A stretch of 64,000 bases of DNA from Castor canadensis (Eukaryota; Chordata; Mammalia; Rodentia; Castoridae). The position numbers and the translations under genes are program-made. The stretch is from positions 160,384,542 to 160,448,541 of the forward strand of contig NC_133392.1 in the NCBI RefSeq assembly GCF_047511655.1. Direction: 5' to 3'. Shown here in pieces: positions 46,633 through 56,284 of this stretch (positions are counted from its first letter, which is position 1; each line of letters begins with the position of its first letter). The notes under the pieces are model-generated. The model was not told the DNA's origin. It saw only the letters and a program-made list of their open reading frames with translations, and did not search any database.

Positions 46633-47696
46633 AATGTCCTTCTGTTGACACACTTGGTTATAGAAACAGACGAAACTATGTCCTCCATGGTTGCGAGTCC
46701 ATTCCAAGGTTGAGATACGCTCCACCTTAACAATATTTAGTGACTTGAAAAAAATTTAACAAATTAAGAACTAGATTGACTAAGGTGTAATCAAGCAATT
46801 CATTTCAACATCTCTAGAAAGTGAATGCACAAAAGGATGCAAATTCAGCTTTAATCTGCCATCTTCACAAGGCATTATTGGGAAGCTTGCTTTCTACACA
46901 AACAGGACCAGGAGCGAATACAGCCAGCAGCGTTTTGTGGCTAGACATTGCGTCTTCATAAATTGATTTCTACCTCAAAAGACTTTTGGTCTGGCTTTCC
47001 TTTTTCCATTTCTGAATCAAGAATTCTCTTTAGACCCACCAGCAAGGGCTGCCAGAGCCACTTTCTCTGCAGCCCCAGCAGGACAAGGATGGCAGGGGTG
47101 GAAGGTTATGGAGATGGTGGTTAGTAAGAGCTTAAAACCATCCCTGTGAGTGTTCAGTCACAGTGGCCGCTGCATTTCAAGTGCAAATCCTGCCTCTTTC
47201 TTGCATTTAACTCCAAAGCCACTCCACAATTAGCCCTGTTTCTTGCAGAGAGATTCAGCCATTAGTAAATTCAAGCACCAGACTTGAACAAAGGATTCCA
47301 GAAAACTTGCCTTTTAGCAGGGCTTTTGGGCTCACAGGGCTCTTAAGTGCAGTTGTATGATTTCCCATTTGGACTGAACTCTGGAGGCTTCAGCTCTTCC
47401 TGCCTGAGGCCCATGCAGAGGCAGTGTTCCAGAACCCAGGGCAGCACGTCACATTGTACCTGACCTGGCTGCGTTTAGGGTTTTATCTCATGGAACCGCC
47501 CAGCGCGGAAAAGTGGCTGACCCGATGCCAGCTGCCCTTAGAAATCCTGTTTCTTTGCCCAGCTTTCTAAAGAAATGCAGCTCCTAAATGACTCAGGTGT
47601 TAACCACTAACTAATCTTTCTTCAGGGTTACAGAACCCAGAATGAGGCAGGCTAAGATGAGAGAGATGGGACTCTTCTGACTTAGATTAAACATTT
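46633..47696. other. unassigned sequence
   Basis: No repeat recognised. The first part (46730-47000) is AT-rich with no coding potential. The segment may hold conserved non-coding DNA but no comparison is possible here. Confidence 0.35.
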
Positions 47697-47804
47697 CTCT
47701 CTCTCCCTCTCCCTCCCTTTCCTCTCCCTCCTCCTCCTCCTCCTCCTTCTTGTCTATTATTTCTTCTTCTTCTTTCTTCTTCTTCTTCCTTCTTCCTTCC
47801 TCTT
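47697..47804. repeat. polypyrimidine tract, left of L1
   Basis: (CTC)n, (TCC)n and (TTC)n blocks. The L1 element is inserted in this tract; a similar tract resumes at 48706. The shared string TTCTTCTTCCTTCTT on both sides is a probable target duplication hidden in the repeat. Confidence 0.9.
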
Positions 47805-48712
47805 TGTTTTTTCTTTTTCTTTTATTATTCATATGTGCATACAAGGCTTGGTTCATTTCTCCCCCCTGCCCCCACCCCCTCCCTTACCACCCACTCCGCC
47901 CCCTCCCTCTCTCCCCCCACCTCAATACCTGGCAGAAACTATTTTGCCCTTATTTCTAATTTTGTTGTAGAGAGAGTATAAGCAATAACAGGAAGGGACA
48001 AGGGTTTTTGCTGGTTGAGATAAGGATAGCTATACAGGGAGTTGACTCACATTGATTTCCTGTGCGTGGGTGTTACCTTCTAGGTTAATTCTTCTTGATC
48101 TAACCTTTTCTCTAGTTCTTGGTCCCCTTTTCCTATTGGCCTCAGTTGCTTTTAAGGTATCTGCTTTAGTTTCTCTGCGTTGAGGGCAACAAATGCTAGC
48201 TAGTTTTTTAGGTGTCTTACCTATCCTCACCCCTTCCTTGTGTGCTCTCGCTTTTATCATGTGCTCAAAGTCCAATCCCCTTGTTGTGTTTGCCCTTGAC
48301 CTCATGTCCACATATGAGGGAGAACATACGATTTTTGGTCTTTTGGGCCAGGCTAACCTCACTCAGAATGATGTTCTCCAATTCCATCCATTTACCAGCG
48401 AATGATAACATTTCGTTCTTCTTCATGGCTGCATAAAATTCCATTGTGTATAGATACCACATTTTCTTAATCCATTCGTCAGTGGTGGGGCATCTTGGCT
48501 GTTTCCATAACTTGGCTATTGTGAATAGTGCCGCAATAAACATGGGTGTGCAGGTGCCTCTGGAGTAACAGTCTTTTGGGTATAGCCCCAAGAGTGGTAT
48601 TGCTGGATCAAATGGTAGATCAATGTTTAGCTTTTTAAGTAGCCTCCAAATTTTTTTCCAGAGTGGTTGTACTAGTCTACATTCCCACCAACAGTGTAAG
48701 AGTTCCTTTTCT
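47805..48712 (-). mobile_element. 5'-truncated L1 LINE, 3' 0.9 kb
   Basis: Minus-strand L1 with a poly(A) (plus-strand T-rich run at 47805-47825), a 3' UTR of about 440 bp and the C-terminal end of ORF2. Compared with the old L1 fragments in the window it is much less mutated, so it belongs to a younger, lineage-specific subfamily. Truncated at 48712, as most L1 copies are. Without ORF1, promoter or reverse transcriptase it cannot move. Confidence 0.93.
48265..48712 (-). pseudogene. L1 ORF2 C-terminal fragment
   Basis: The last ~148 codons of L1 ORF2 are open from the truncation point to TGA (48265-48267). Recognisable landmarks: LPFDPAIPLLGLYPK, MFIAALFTIAKLWKQPRCPT, WIKKMWYLYTMEFYAAMKK and MFSLICG near the end. 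This is the region C-terminal to the reverse transcriptase; endonuclease and RT domains are absent. No stop or frameshift within the fragment indicates a recent insertion rather than function. Confidence 0.93.
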
Positions 48713-48786
48713 TCTTCCTTCTTCTTCTTATTCTTCTTCCTCCTTCTTCCTCCTTCTTCTTCTCCTTCTTCTCCTTCTCCTTCTTC

Positions 48787-48817
<31 letters not shown>

Positions 48818-48818
48818 C

Positions 48819-48858
<40 letters not shown>

Positions 48859-48860
48859 CT
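48706..48860. repeat. (TTC)n-(CT)n-(TA)n compound microsatellite, right of L1
   Basis: Pyrimidine blocks CTTCTTCC and CTTCTTCTCC, then (CT)n and an alternating (TA)n run to about 48859. The right half of the tract that received the L1, since expanded. ORFs of Ser/Leu runs here are repeat artefacts. Confidence 0.93.
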
Positions 48861-49461
48861 CCCATAAGAGAGAACTCTCTCTGCTTCCACCTCATGTCTG
48901 ACCCATCATGGCTTTTTGTAGCTCTTTGCTCTAAGATTTACACACTTTAACCCTCACACGTGGAGCAGAAGAATCTGGATTTCTGTTTATCAAAGACAAC
49001 AGGAACAGCTGGCGACCCTCAGGTAGCATCAGAATGTGCAGCGCCCGCCTCTTCCTAGTCCTGTGCGTCAGATAACACAAAAAGTCTGAACTTGCTATGA
49101 GGTCCAGCTTGCAGAAAAGTATTACAGGAACCAGTCCCAGGAGGCCAAGATGCACCATTCTGGCCAGAGGAGAAATGGGGCACATATGTCCTGGATAACG
49201 AAGACCCCGCTTAGCAGGTCTCCTCTCCTTCCCTAGAAAAGCCCTCCGTGAACCCAAGTGTTCCAGAATGGTCAACTCTTGTCTATTCTCAGAATGCTGG
49301 TGACCCTATAATAAGCCCGACTTCCTTCCCACCAACTCTCACTCCTGGAGTATTCGTTTTCAAGAGGTGAGCAGTTGGAGTTGGCTCTGTGGTAGACACA
49401 GAGCATGGAGTGACATGTGTTTGACACATGAGGAAACTAAGGACACTTTCCAGCAGCTCCA
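48861..49461. other. unassigned sequence
   Basis: Nothing recognised. Confidence 0.4.
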
Positions 49462-49502
49462 GGAAAGAAAAAAGCCTCCATGGGACTCGACCCTCCTCAG
49501 CA
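49462..49502 (+). repeat. 5' fragment of an ERV LTR, inverted relative to the next
   Basis: About 41 bp starting 'caggaaagaaaaaagcctcc' then 'atgggactcgaccctcctca'. It matches the reverse complement of 50103-50145, the start of the antisense LTR below, with about three mismatches. Probably a piece of the same LTR family in opposite orientation. Confidence 0.8.
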
Positions 49503-49636
49503 CAACTAGACTGGCAATGCACCTGCCCACACTTGCTCACCTTGAGTTCAGCCACTGTGGCTGATGAGATGTAGGAGGTGACTTTTCTTATGTACAGAGG
49601 TTTGTGCCACCTGTCACCAAGGGCAGCTCAGGATAC

Positions 49637-50164
49637 CCTGGCTGATAAGACCTCAGGTCTTTTCATCTCTCAAACAAAGACCTGGATAGACACAGATTGC
49701 AAAGCAGTAGTAAAGTTTTATTGAAAGAAAGGAAAGTTTGGGTGGTGTTTGCAGGAGGGGCTAAGATGATTGACAGGTGTGATTGACAAGGTCTTGCCAT
49801 AAAACAGGGCATGTTCTGCCCATGCAATTGTTTTTAATTGTATTATGAGAGGCGACCAATATTCATAAGGTCTTAAGTAGCGGGATTTACCCGAGAGAGA
49901 TCAGGCTGAGGACAGATTTCCCTTTACTGGGCATGTGCCATTTTCCAGTCTGAACCCTGGAAGAGACTCCCTTGTCTTTTGGGGAACTTACAACTGAGGA
50001 GGAATTTACACTTGAAAAGGAATTTACAACAGAGGGGACATGGGAGGGAGGCACTGGGTGGGGACAAGGAGGAGCTCAGCATTGAGGGGGAGGTTGACCT
50101 TTTGCTGAGGAGGGTTGAGTCCCATGGTGGCTTTTTTCTTTCCCTGTTACTAGTCTAGCTCCAC
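49637..50164 (-). repeat. ERV (class I-like) LTR, antisense
   Basis: On the minus strand the LTR starts TGTGGAGCTAGACTAG and has a U3 body, then 'ctttcaataaaactttacta' (AATAAA), 'ctgctttgcaatctgtgtct' and 'gacctgaggtcttatca' as its R-U5 end. Size about 530 bp. A direct duplication 'gaggaatttac'/'aaggaatttac' (49998-50029) lies in the U3 part. No gag/pol/env nearby, so a solo LTR. The 5-bp flanks do not match clearly. Confidence 0.72.
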
Positions 50165-50400
50165 AGGACAATGACCTTTTCCTGCAAAGCGTCACATAAC
50201 AAATATTTTCAACTTTGTGGACCACGCAAGCGCCTAGCGCAAGGACTGAGCTCTCCACTGTGATTTAGGAACGACCATGCGGCATCCGTAAACAGACAGA
50301 CATAGTTCCAATAAAACTTTATTCACAAAAGCAGGCAGTGGGGCAGATGATGGATGGATTTGGTCCACGAGCAGTAAGCAGGTCACCAAACTCTGCTCTA
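50165..50400. mobile_element. hAT-type DNA transposon remnant (Arthur-like)
   Basis: 'aaatattttcaactttgtgg', 'ccatgcggcatccgtaaaca', 'gttccaataaaactttattc' and 'acaaaagcaggcagtggggc' with 'ggtcaccaaactctgctct' at the end match the non-autonomous hAT consensus ('ccaataaaactttatttacaaaaacaggc'). No transposase frame. Subfamily not certain. Confidence 0.6.
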
Positions 50401-50899
50401 TAGGGTGACTCAAAGATGTGAGCATCTGGTAGATCACAGAGCACTACGATAAATCCTTCATCCCCAAAAGCAGGCCCTTCCTCAGCAGGCCTGGTGGGGA
50501 CGATCAACGAGGTACCTGCTCCCTGACTATGCCAGCCATGTGCCACCCCACAGCGCCAGGTTCTGGAGAGACAGAGATCGACCATATCAACCGTCTCTCA
50601 CCAACTACATTGCGTGTAGGTCCAGTGGCCTCTGCCTGGTATCACCCACAGCCCAGTGGGGGAGGAGGGCAGAGAGTGCAGCATCTTCTGGGGAGGTCCC
50701 CATGCCATGGGAGCCAGCAGAGTAGGCTTCTGGAAGAAGCTCTGTCCACGCCACGACAGAGACTTGGATGCACAGGAGTTGGCCAAGCAAAGGAACAGTC
50801 AAGACAAGACTTTACAAACTTCAGGGCAGCAATGCCAAAGCCACAGGGCGGGAAAGCATCGTTTGTGGACCATCAGGTCCAGGCTTGCTGGAGAGCAGA
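50401..50899. other. unassigned sequence
   Basis: Nothing recognised. Overlapping open frames up to 146 codons without domain features. Confidence 0.4.
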
Positions 50900-51135
50900 G
50901 CCCTTTCAGGGAAAATGTATTTATCAAATAAACACTTCTTCCGTCCCCTCCTGCATTCCTCCTTGTTAATAATGGACCTCATTATTTGCATCTAATTTAT
51001 CAGTAGTTTAATATCTAATTGCAAACCTCTAATTAACTCTTTGTCCTACACCAAACATAGCTCCTTTGTACAACTGAGCAGGCAAAAGATATACGCCATT
51101 TAATTTCCTAACTCGGAGCTCATGACAATGTTCCA
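50900..51135. promoter_or_regulatory. candidate conserved enhancer-like segment
   Basis: AT-rich, repeat-free block with a dense set of developmental transcription-factor-type sites: POU octamer ATTTGCAT at 50984-50991, TAATTG at 51016-51021, TAATTAA at 51030-51036 and a SOX/TCF-like CTTTGT at 51039-51044, with TTGTTAATAATGG upstream. Such composition is typical of conserved non-coding elements near developmental genes, but this is inference; no conservation data were available. Confidence 0.3.
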
Positions 51136-51435
51136 CAACAAAACAGGGAAGGAACCCAATGTCCTCTGCCCCTTGCCGTGTGCTTATTTGTTTTATTGAA
51201 GGAGACCTTGGGGATGAAATTGCCTTCCCCTTTACCAAGAGACTCGGTTTGCACCCTGCAGCTTTGCCTCCTTCTCATGCACTCCTACCTCCCTCCAGCC
51301 AAGACCAAGATGACCAGGAGGACGTGGAGGGGACCCAGATGGCCAAGGGAACATTTGAGAAGCACAACTCTGTATGTGTGTGTATGTGTGAATCATTTAT
51401 ATGAAAAGTGTTTTTTTATGGAATGCGTGTGAGGG
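51136..51435. other. unassigned sequence
   Basis: Nothing recognised; a short TG run precedes the SINE at about 51371-51388. Confidence 0.4.
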
Positions 51436-51750
51436 CTGGGCAGGGCACAGCGGTTCATGCCTGAAATCCCAGCTACTCGGGAGGCAGAGGTCAGCAGGAT
51501 TGTGGTTCAAGGATCGCCTGGGCAAAAAGTTAGCAAAACCCCCATCTCAACAAATAAGCTGGCATAGTGGCATGCACCCATGGTCCCAGCTATGGAAGAG
51601 GCATAGGCAGGAGGATCACAATCTGAGGCCAGCTCCAGGCAAAAAAGCAAAAACAGGCTAGGAGCATGGTTCAATTGGTAGAGCACCTTCCTAGCAAGCA
51701 CAAAACCCCAAGTTCAACTCCCAATACTGCCAAAAACTCAATAATAAATA
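51436..51750 (+). repeat. trimeric SINE: B1-B1-ID
   Basis: Three units in tandem. First B1 at about 51436-51545 ('ggttcatgcctgaaatccca', 'gctactcgggaggcagaggt'). Second, diverged B1 at about 51546-51650 ('ggcatagtggcatgcaccca', 'tggtcccagctatggaagag'). Third, an ID-type tRNA-derived unit at about 51655-51735 with A box in 'catggttcaattggtagagc' and B box in 'aagttcaactcccaatactg'. An A-rich tail follows. This matches the architecture of MEN-type trimeric rodent SINEs. RNA polymerase III-type, mobilised by L1. Confidence 0.88.
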
Positions 51751-51829
51751 CATATACATTTTACTACCAGCACAGGGCACTGCAGCACCCAACTCCAACA
51801 CAAAGCTCATAGCATACTCCCTTTCTTAC

Positions 51830-52062
51830 CACTGCTGTAACAAAGTACCCCACACTTGGTTGTAGCCACACTCACTGTCTTATAGTTCCTTGTGTCAGAA
51901 GTCCAGGGTGGGGCCCTCTGCTGAGATGAGGCACGGCTGGGCTCCTGTTTGGAGTTTCAGGGCGAGGTCTGAGTCCAAGCTCCCTCAGGTTGTTGGCCAC
52001 GTGTAGCTCCTGGCAGTTCCCCTGCTGGTGTCAGCAGGTACTGGTCTTTGCCCCTAGATGCT
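51830..52062 (-). repeat. MLT1-type LTR fragment, antisense
   Basis: 'ccactgctgtaacaaagtac', 'cccacacttggttgtagcca' and 'tgtgtcagaagtccagggtg' resemble the antisense MLT1 3' end ('ggtactttgttacagc', 'cttctggcc'). Rest is unclear. Confidence 0.5.
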
Positions 52063-52789
52063 GACTGATGCCTTCTGGTGTTTTTCACACCCTCCTCCCC
52101 TACCCCCCAGCCAGAGTAAATCACACTCCCCTTCAGATCTCTCTGCTTACACTTCTGCTGCGAGGGCTCACGTGGTTCCATTGGGCCTCCTAGAAAATGC
52201 AGGGCAGTCTCTTGGGAGCCCTCAAGTGTACCTGCCACAGCCCTTCTCAGTGGAACCCCAATTAGTGTTTGAATTAGCAGGGAGGCCACCTCGGGAGTGG
52301 CTTAGCCTGCTGTCCACCTCTGTCTATATTCAGGCACATGTAGCATGCCGACATCCAGTAGCATCAGCCATGGAGCGGGCAGGCTCCATGGGACTTCCAC
52401 AGCAAGTTCTGCTGAAGGACTCCTGGCTTTCAGAAGAGCCCATGACAAAAGCAGTTGTATGACAGGAAATGCACATTGCTTATGTGCAGGGCAGTATTTT
52501 ACTATTCAGTTTGAAACTAACTTTCTGAATGTGTGCCTTCTTACACTCCCAGTTGACGTGTTCTGAAAAAATCAGATTCGTAATGCCACGTGGAATCCTA
52601 ACAGAACTTACCCTGTAAGGGTCTGGAGCTCACAAACACAGAGTTTTACATTTTAGCTGCAGCTCTGCAAGAGGGAAAAGCTGGAGACACAGGCACCAGC
52701 AGTAGGATCTGGGTTCAAACTCACAGCTCTCCAGTGTCTATGCAGCATGATTCATGAGCCATGAGTAGATATGACCCAGCCCATTACTG
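52063..52789. other. unassigned sequence
   Basis: The first 200 bp may continue the MLT1 fragment. Otherwise nothing recognised. Confidence 0.4.
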
Positions 52790-53195
52790 CATAAATAAAA
52801 CAGGTCACAGCCACACAGCAGAGCATTGCTCAGACACAAAAAAGGAATAAAGCCCTGGTGTGAAACACAACGTGATCTTTGAAAATCTTATGCTAAGTGG
52901 AAGCAATCCAGGCACAAAAGTCCAGGTGTGTAATACCGCTTATAGGAAATGTCCAGAACTGGCAAATCCACACATGGGAAGCAGAGGGGGCGGCTGCCAG
53001 AGGGAGCAGGGGGCGATTGCATTGGAGCGGGAGGCACGGGACTCTTTTGTGACGATGAAAATACTCTAGAATTAGTGGTGATGGTTGCACAGCTCTGTGC
53101 GTGTACTAGACCCCACTGAATATACCAAAATCCACTTTAAAAGGAAGAGCTGTATGGCATGTGATCCACACCTCAATTAAACTCCGACATGCCTT
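52790..53195 (+). repeat. ancient L1 (L1M-type) 3' end
   Basis: Sense: 'cacagcagagcattgctcag', 'aacgtgatctttgaaaatct', 'tatgctaagtggaagcaatc', 'aggaaatgtccagaactggc', 'gatgaaaatactctagaatt', 'gtggtgatggttgcacagct' and 'gtgatccacacctcaattaa'. These follow the L1M/L1MB 3' end closely. Second example of this region in the window (first at 43430). Confidence 0.85.
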
Positions 53196-53304
53196 CCACA
53201 CTAAGTGTCTTCAATGTGCTACTGTGCGTGATGATCCAGGAGAGCTTTTACATAAGAAAAGACACACTGAGGCTAGCATTTTATTCATTGCTTTGCACAC
53301 ACAT

Positions 53305-53335
53305 GCACACAAACACACAAACACACACACGTCAT
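53305..53335. repeat. (CA)n-like short repeat
   Basis: ACACACAAACACACAAACAC-type run, 30 bp. Confidence 0.8.
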
Positions 53336-53499
53336 ATGTTGCCCACCTGCCAAGCAGCGGACACAGCACTGGGCATGGGACTGCAGGGTGAACCATGCTT
53401 CTGGAGTTTGTAGACAGACTTGACACTCGTATGTTGTCCCAGACATCGAAATGCCAGCTTCCGCTCTTTAAATTGTTAGCAATACTGTGTGTGAGGGCT

Positions 53500-53990
53500 T
53501 CATAGAAGATACAGAGGTGGTAAGTGAGGTAGGCCAGTAAAGTGGGCAGGTGAAGTGGATGAGTGAAGTGGAAAGGTGAAGTGGTGAGTGAGGTGGACAG
53601 GTGAGGTGGGCAGGTGAGGTGGCAGTTGAGGTGAGTAAGGCAGGTGGGTGGGGTGGTGGGTAAGGTGGGCAGGTGAGGTGGTGGGTGAGGTGGGCAGGTG
53701 AGGTAGCAAGTGAGATGGAAAGGTAAAGTACACAGGTGAGGTGGATGAGTGAGGTTAACAGGTGAAGTGGTGAGTGAATTGGGCAGGTGAGGTGATAAGT
53801 GAGGTGGGAAGGTGAGGTGGCAGGTGAGGTGGTGAGTGAAGTGGACAGGTGAGGCGGACAGGTGAGTGCAGGTGAGGTAGGAAGGTGAGGTGGGCAGGTG
53901 AGGTGGCAGGTGAGGTGGGAAGGGTGAGGTGGCAGGTGAGGTGGTGAGTGAAGTGGACAGGTGAGGTGGCAGGTGAAGTAGGTGAGGGTG
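53500..53990. repeat. G-rich minisatellite built on CAGGTGAGGTGG
   Basis: Nearly 500 bp of AGGTGAGGTGGGC-type units of irregular length (about 10-25 bp) on the plus strand, with variants GAGTGAAGTGG and GGTGGTGAG. I count 14 exact CAGGTGAG octamers. The array is almost free of C-runs on this strand, giving strong strand asymmetry. A 192-codon minus-strand frame (Pro/His/Leu/Thr/Ser repeats) is produced by the array and is not a gene. Confidence 0.95.
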
Positions 53991-54961
53991 TTATAAAGCT
54001 GTGCTTTAGCACTGAGTATCAGCAGCAGGTGGAACGAAGAATCCACCTCACTAGGGCATCAGAGGCAGGACCCCAATCATTTTTTGCTGTGACTTCAGTG
54101 GTGCTGCAGACTCTGTCCGCATGGGGGAGTTAAGGAAGCTTGGGCTCCTCTGCCTGGCATTTGAAGGGTCAGGAGCTGCCTGGGCAGTGAGTGCCCATTG
54201 GGCCTCCACCTGGAGGTGGAGGGTATGTCAACCATGTGGTACAGTGGCTCCTCTGGAATGTGGGCAGCCACAGACTCAGACCCATTTGGAAGGACCGTAC
54301 CCTAGCCAGTCAGGAACCTCACAGGGAGTCAGAGCCCATGGCAAGTCAACAAACACAAGACATGTGAGAACCCAGTTCCTTTGAAGGGGCAAGGACTGCT
54401 GAGAGGGACAGCACACACGAGCCACGTGTGGTTAAAATGATTCCCCTGTCAGGATGAAGACCTGAAAGGAACAGAGCAGCACCTGTGTCAGCCTGTACTC
54501 TTCTCCACCCACCCACCTGCCCACTCACGTCCCCTGGAGACCTAAGCGGCCATTCAAACTCCTGGACCCTCCTTGCAGTGCATCTCAGGAAGCAACAGTG
54601 CCCCCTTCCCAAGTCTCCAGATCCTACATCACTCGAGCCCTCGCTTTCTCTCACTGCACACTAAACAAATTTCCTACCAGCAGAAGGAAATCTCCCACCT
54701 TGTAATCCCCCTAAAGCAATGCCATTGTGGTTTTCAGGCTATGCATGCCTCGCATTTTAGAGCTGATGAAAGAGAATAGAGGTGTTAGCACATTCCATGA
54801 AAGAACAGGAAGGAATGGGACAGGATGGAAGAGGGTGGGATGGGATGGAGTAGGGTCTGTCAGAATGAGTGACATCTGGGGTGCCATCTGCTTCCATCGC
54901 CATATTGTCAGCCTATTCCACTTGGTCTTAGGACCAAAATGTTGCTTTGTTGTGGTGTTGG
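53991..54961. other. unassigned sequence
   Basis: No repeat recognised apart from a GGGAT-rich patch at 54806-54855. Confidence 0.4.
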
Positions 54962-55185
54962 TGTTTTTTATTCAGCACTGGGATTTGAACTTAGGTCCTC
55001 ACACTTGCTAGGCAGGTATTCTACTACTTGAGCCACTCCACCAGCCCTTTATTGTGTTGGGTTTTTTGAGATAGGGTCTTGCAAACTATTTGCCCAGGCT
55101 GGCTTTGAACCACGATCCTCCTGATAGTTGTCACCTGAGTAGCTAGGCTGCCAGGCGTGAGCCACCAGAACCTGGCTGCTTTGTT
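54962..55185 (-). repeat. B1-ID fusion SINE, antisense
   Basis: On the minus strand: B1 ('ggtggctcacgcctggcagc', 'ctagctactcaggtgacaac', 'tcaggaggatcgtggttcaa'), 'gcaaatagtttgcaagaccc', then the ID unit ('ggctggtggagtggctcaag', 'tagtagaatacctgcctagc', 'gacctaagttcaaatcccag') and an A-rich tail. Better preserved than the copies at 46.2-46.6 kb. Confidence 0.9.
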
Positions 55186-55199
55186 TTTTTCTTGTGGTC

Positions 55200-56280
55200 A
55201 TGGAGGTCACTGTGATCACATGTGTCGATCAGAACACATGTAGGGAGCACTATGTTTTATGAAGACATGCCAGAAATGGTCCCTTTAAAATCAGAACAAG
55301 ACAAGGCGTGCATTTGTATGCAGCATTGTGCAGGAGGTCCCGACCAGCACAGTAAGACAAGAAAAACATAAATAAACCTTACAAGGACTGAAAAAGAAGA
55401 AGTAAAGCCATCATTATTCACAGCTCTTCTGACTGGCAACACAGAACCCCGAAGTACAGAGGTCAACTTGCAGTATAAATAAGACAGCATTTCTAGATAC
55501 AAGGTCCAACCCCTCAAATTGGCAGCATGCCTCAGTCCAGCAACAAACATATCAAAATATATCACTTTAAAAATACACATTTACAACAGAGAAAAAAAGC
55601 AAATACTGAGAATAAGTCCAACCCAAAATGCGCAGGACCTTCCCAAAGATAACTACCTGTTGTCAGTAAAGGTAATGAAAGCCGACTAGAGAAATCCAGA
55701 AGAAAGACACGGTGTCATAAAACCTGGCAATCCTCCCCAACTAATCTGTAAACCTAATGCAATTTCAATAAAAATTCGGGTGGGAGTTTTCACAAAATTT
55801 AACAAACCTGTGAAGCTAATGTGAAAGAGTGAACAGTTGAGGAAAGTCAAGGATACTTTGAAGAAGCAGAAAAAGAAGAGACTGAGGCATTGCTTACCTC
55901 AGGCTGGGGCAGAAGCTTGGATCTTGGAACCGTGGAAGAAAACTAAACCTCCTGCCCCAAAGTCAGTGCTAGCTACATCCTACCTCCACCACCTGGGACA
56001 GGACAGGGACACCATTACAGACCAGCAGGGTGACTGTAGTGTCATCATGAGGTCAGGGTAACTGGGAGTCAGTGGAGAAAGAGAAGAGATTGGGTTGACA
56101 CTTCACTGCTTCATGTCATCCAACTGAGGACAGAATAAGTGCCACCCTGAGCTCCCCTACCTCTGATACATTGAGATACAGAAACAACTACAGAACCAGG
56201 TCATCTCAAGGGCCCAGGCACCGCCTTTGCTACGAGCTGAGGATGTGGGTTTGCATACACTGTAGTTAGAACGTGCGAAC
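55200..56280 (+). repeat. ancient L1 ORF2 fragment, first part
   Basis: The portion 55540-55830 follows the middle of old L1 ORF2 in sense: 'catttacaacagagaaaaaa', 'actgagaataagtccaaccc', 'aaacctaatgcaatttcaat', 'aaaaattcgggtgggagttt' and 'tcacaaaatttaacaaacct'. The frame is ruined. The segment beyond 55950 is uncertain. An LTR inserted at about 56285 separates it from 56980. Confidence 0.6.
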
Positions 56281-56284
56281 AGGC

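Noticed and set aside
51655-51740. tRNA gene suggested by A- and B-box-like motifs
   Set aside because: It is the ID part of a SINE; there is no cloverleaf with acceptor and anticodon stems, and it is fused to B1 units with an A-rich tail.
53468-54046. Minus-strand frame of 192 codons rich in Pro, His, Thr and Ser
   Set aside because: Produced entirely by the G-rich minisatellite read on the opposite strand.
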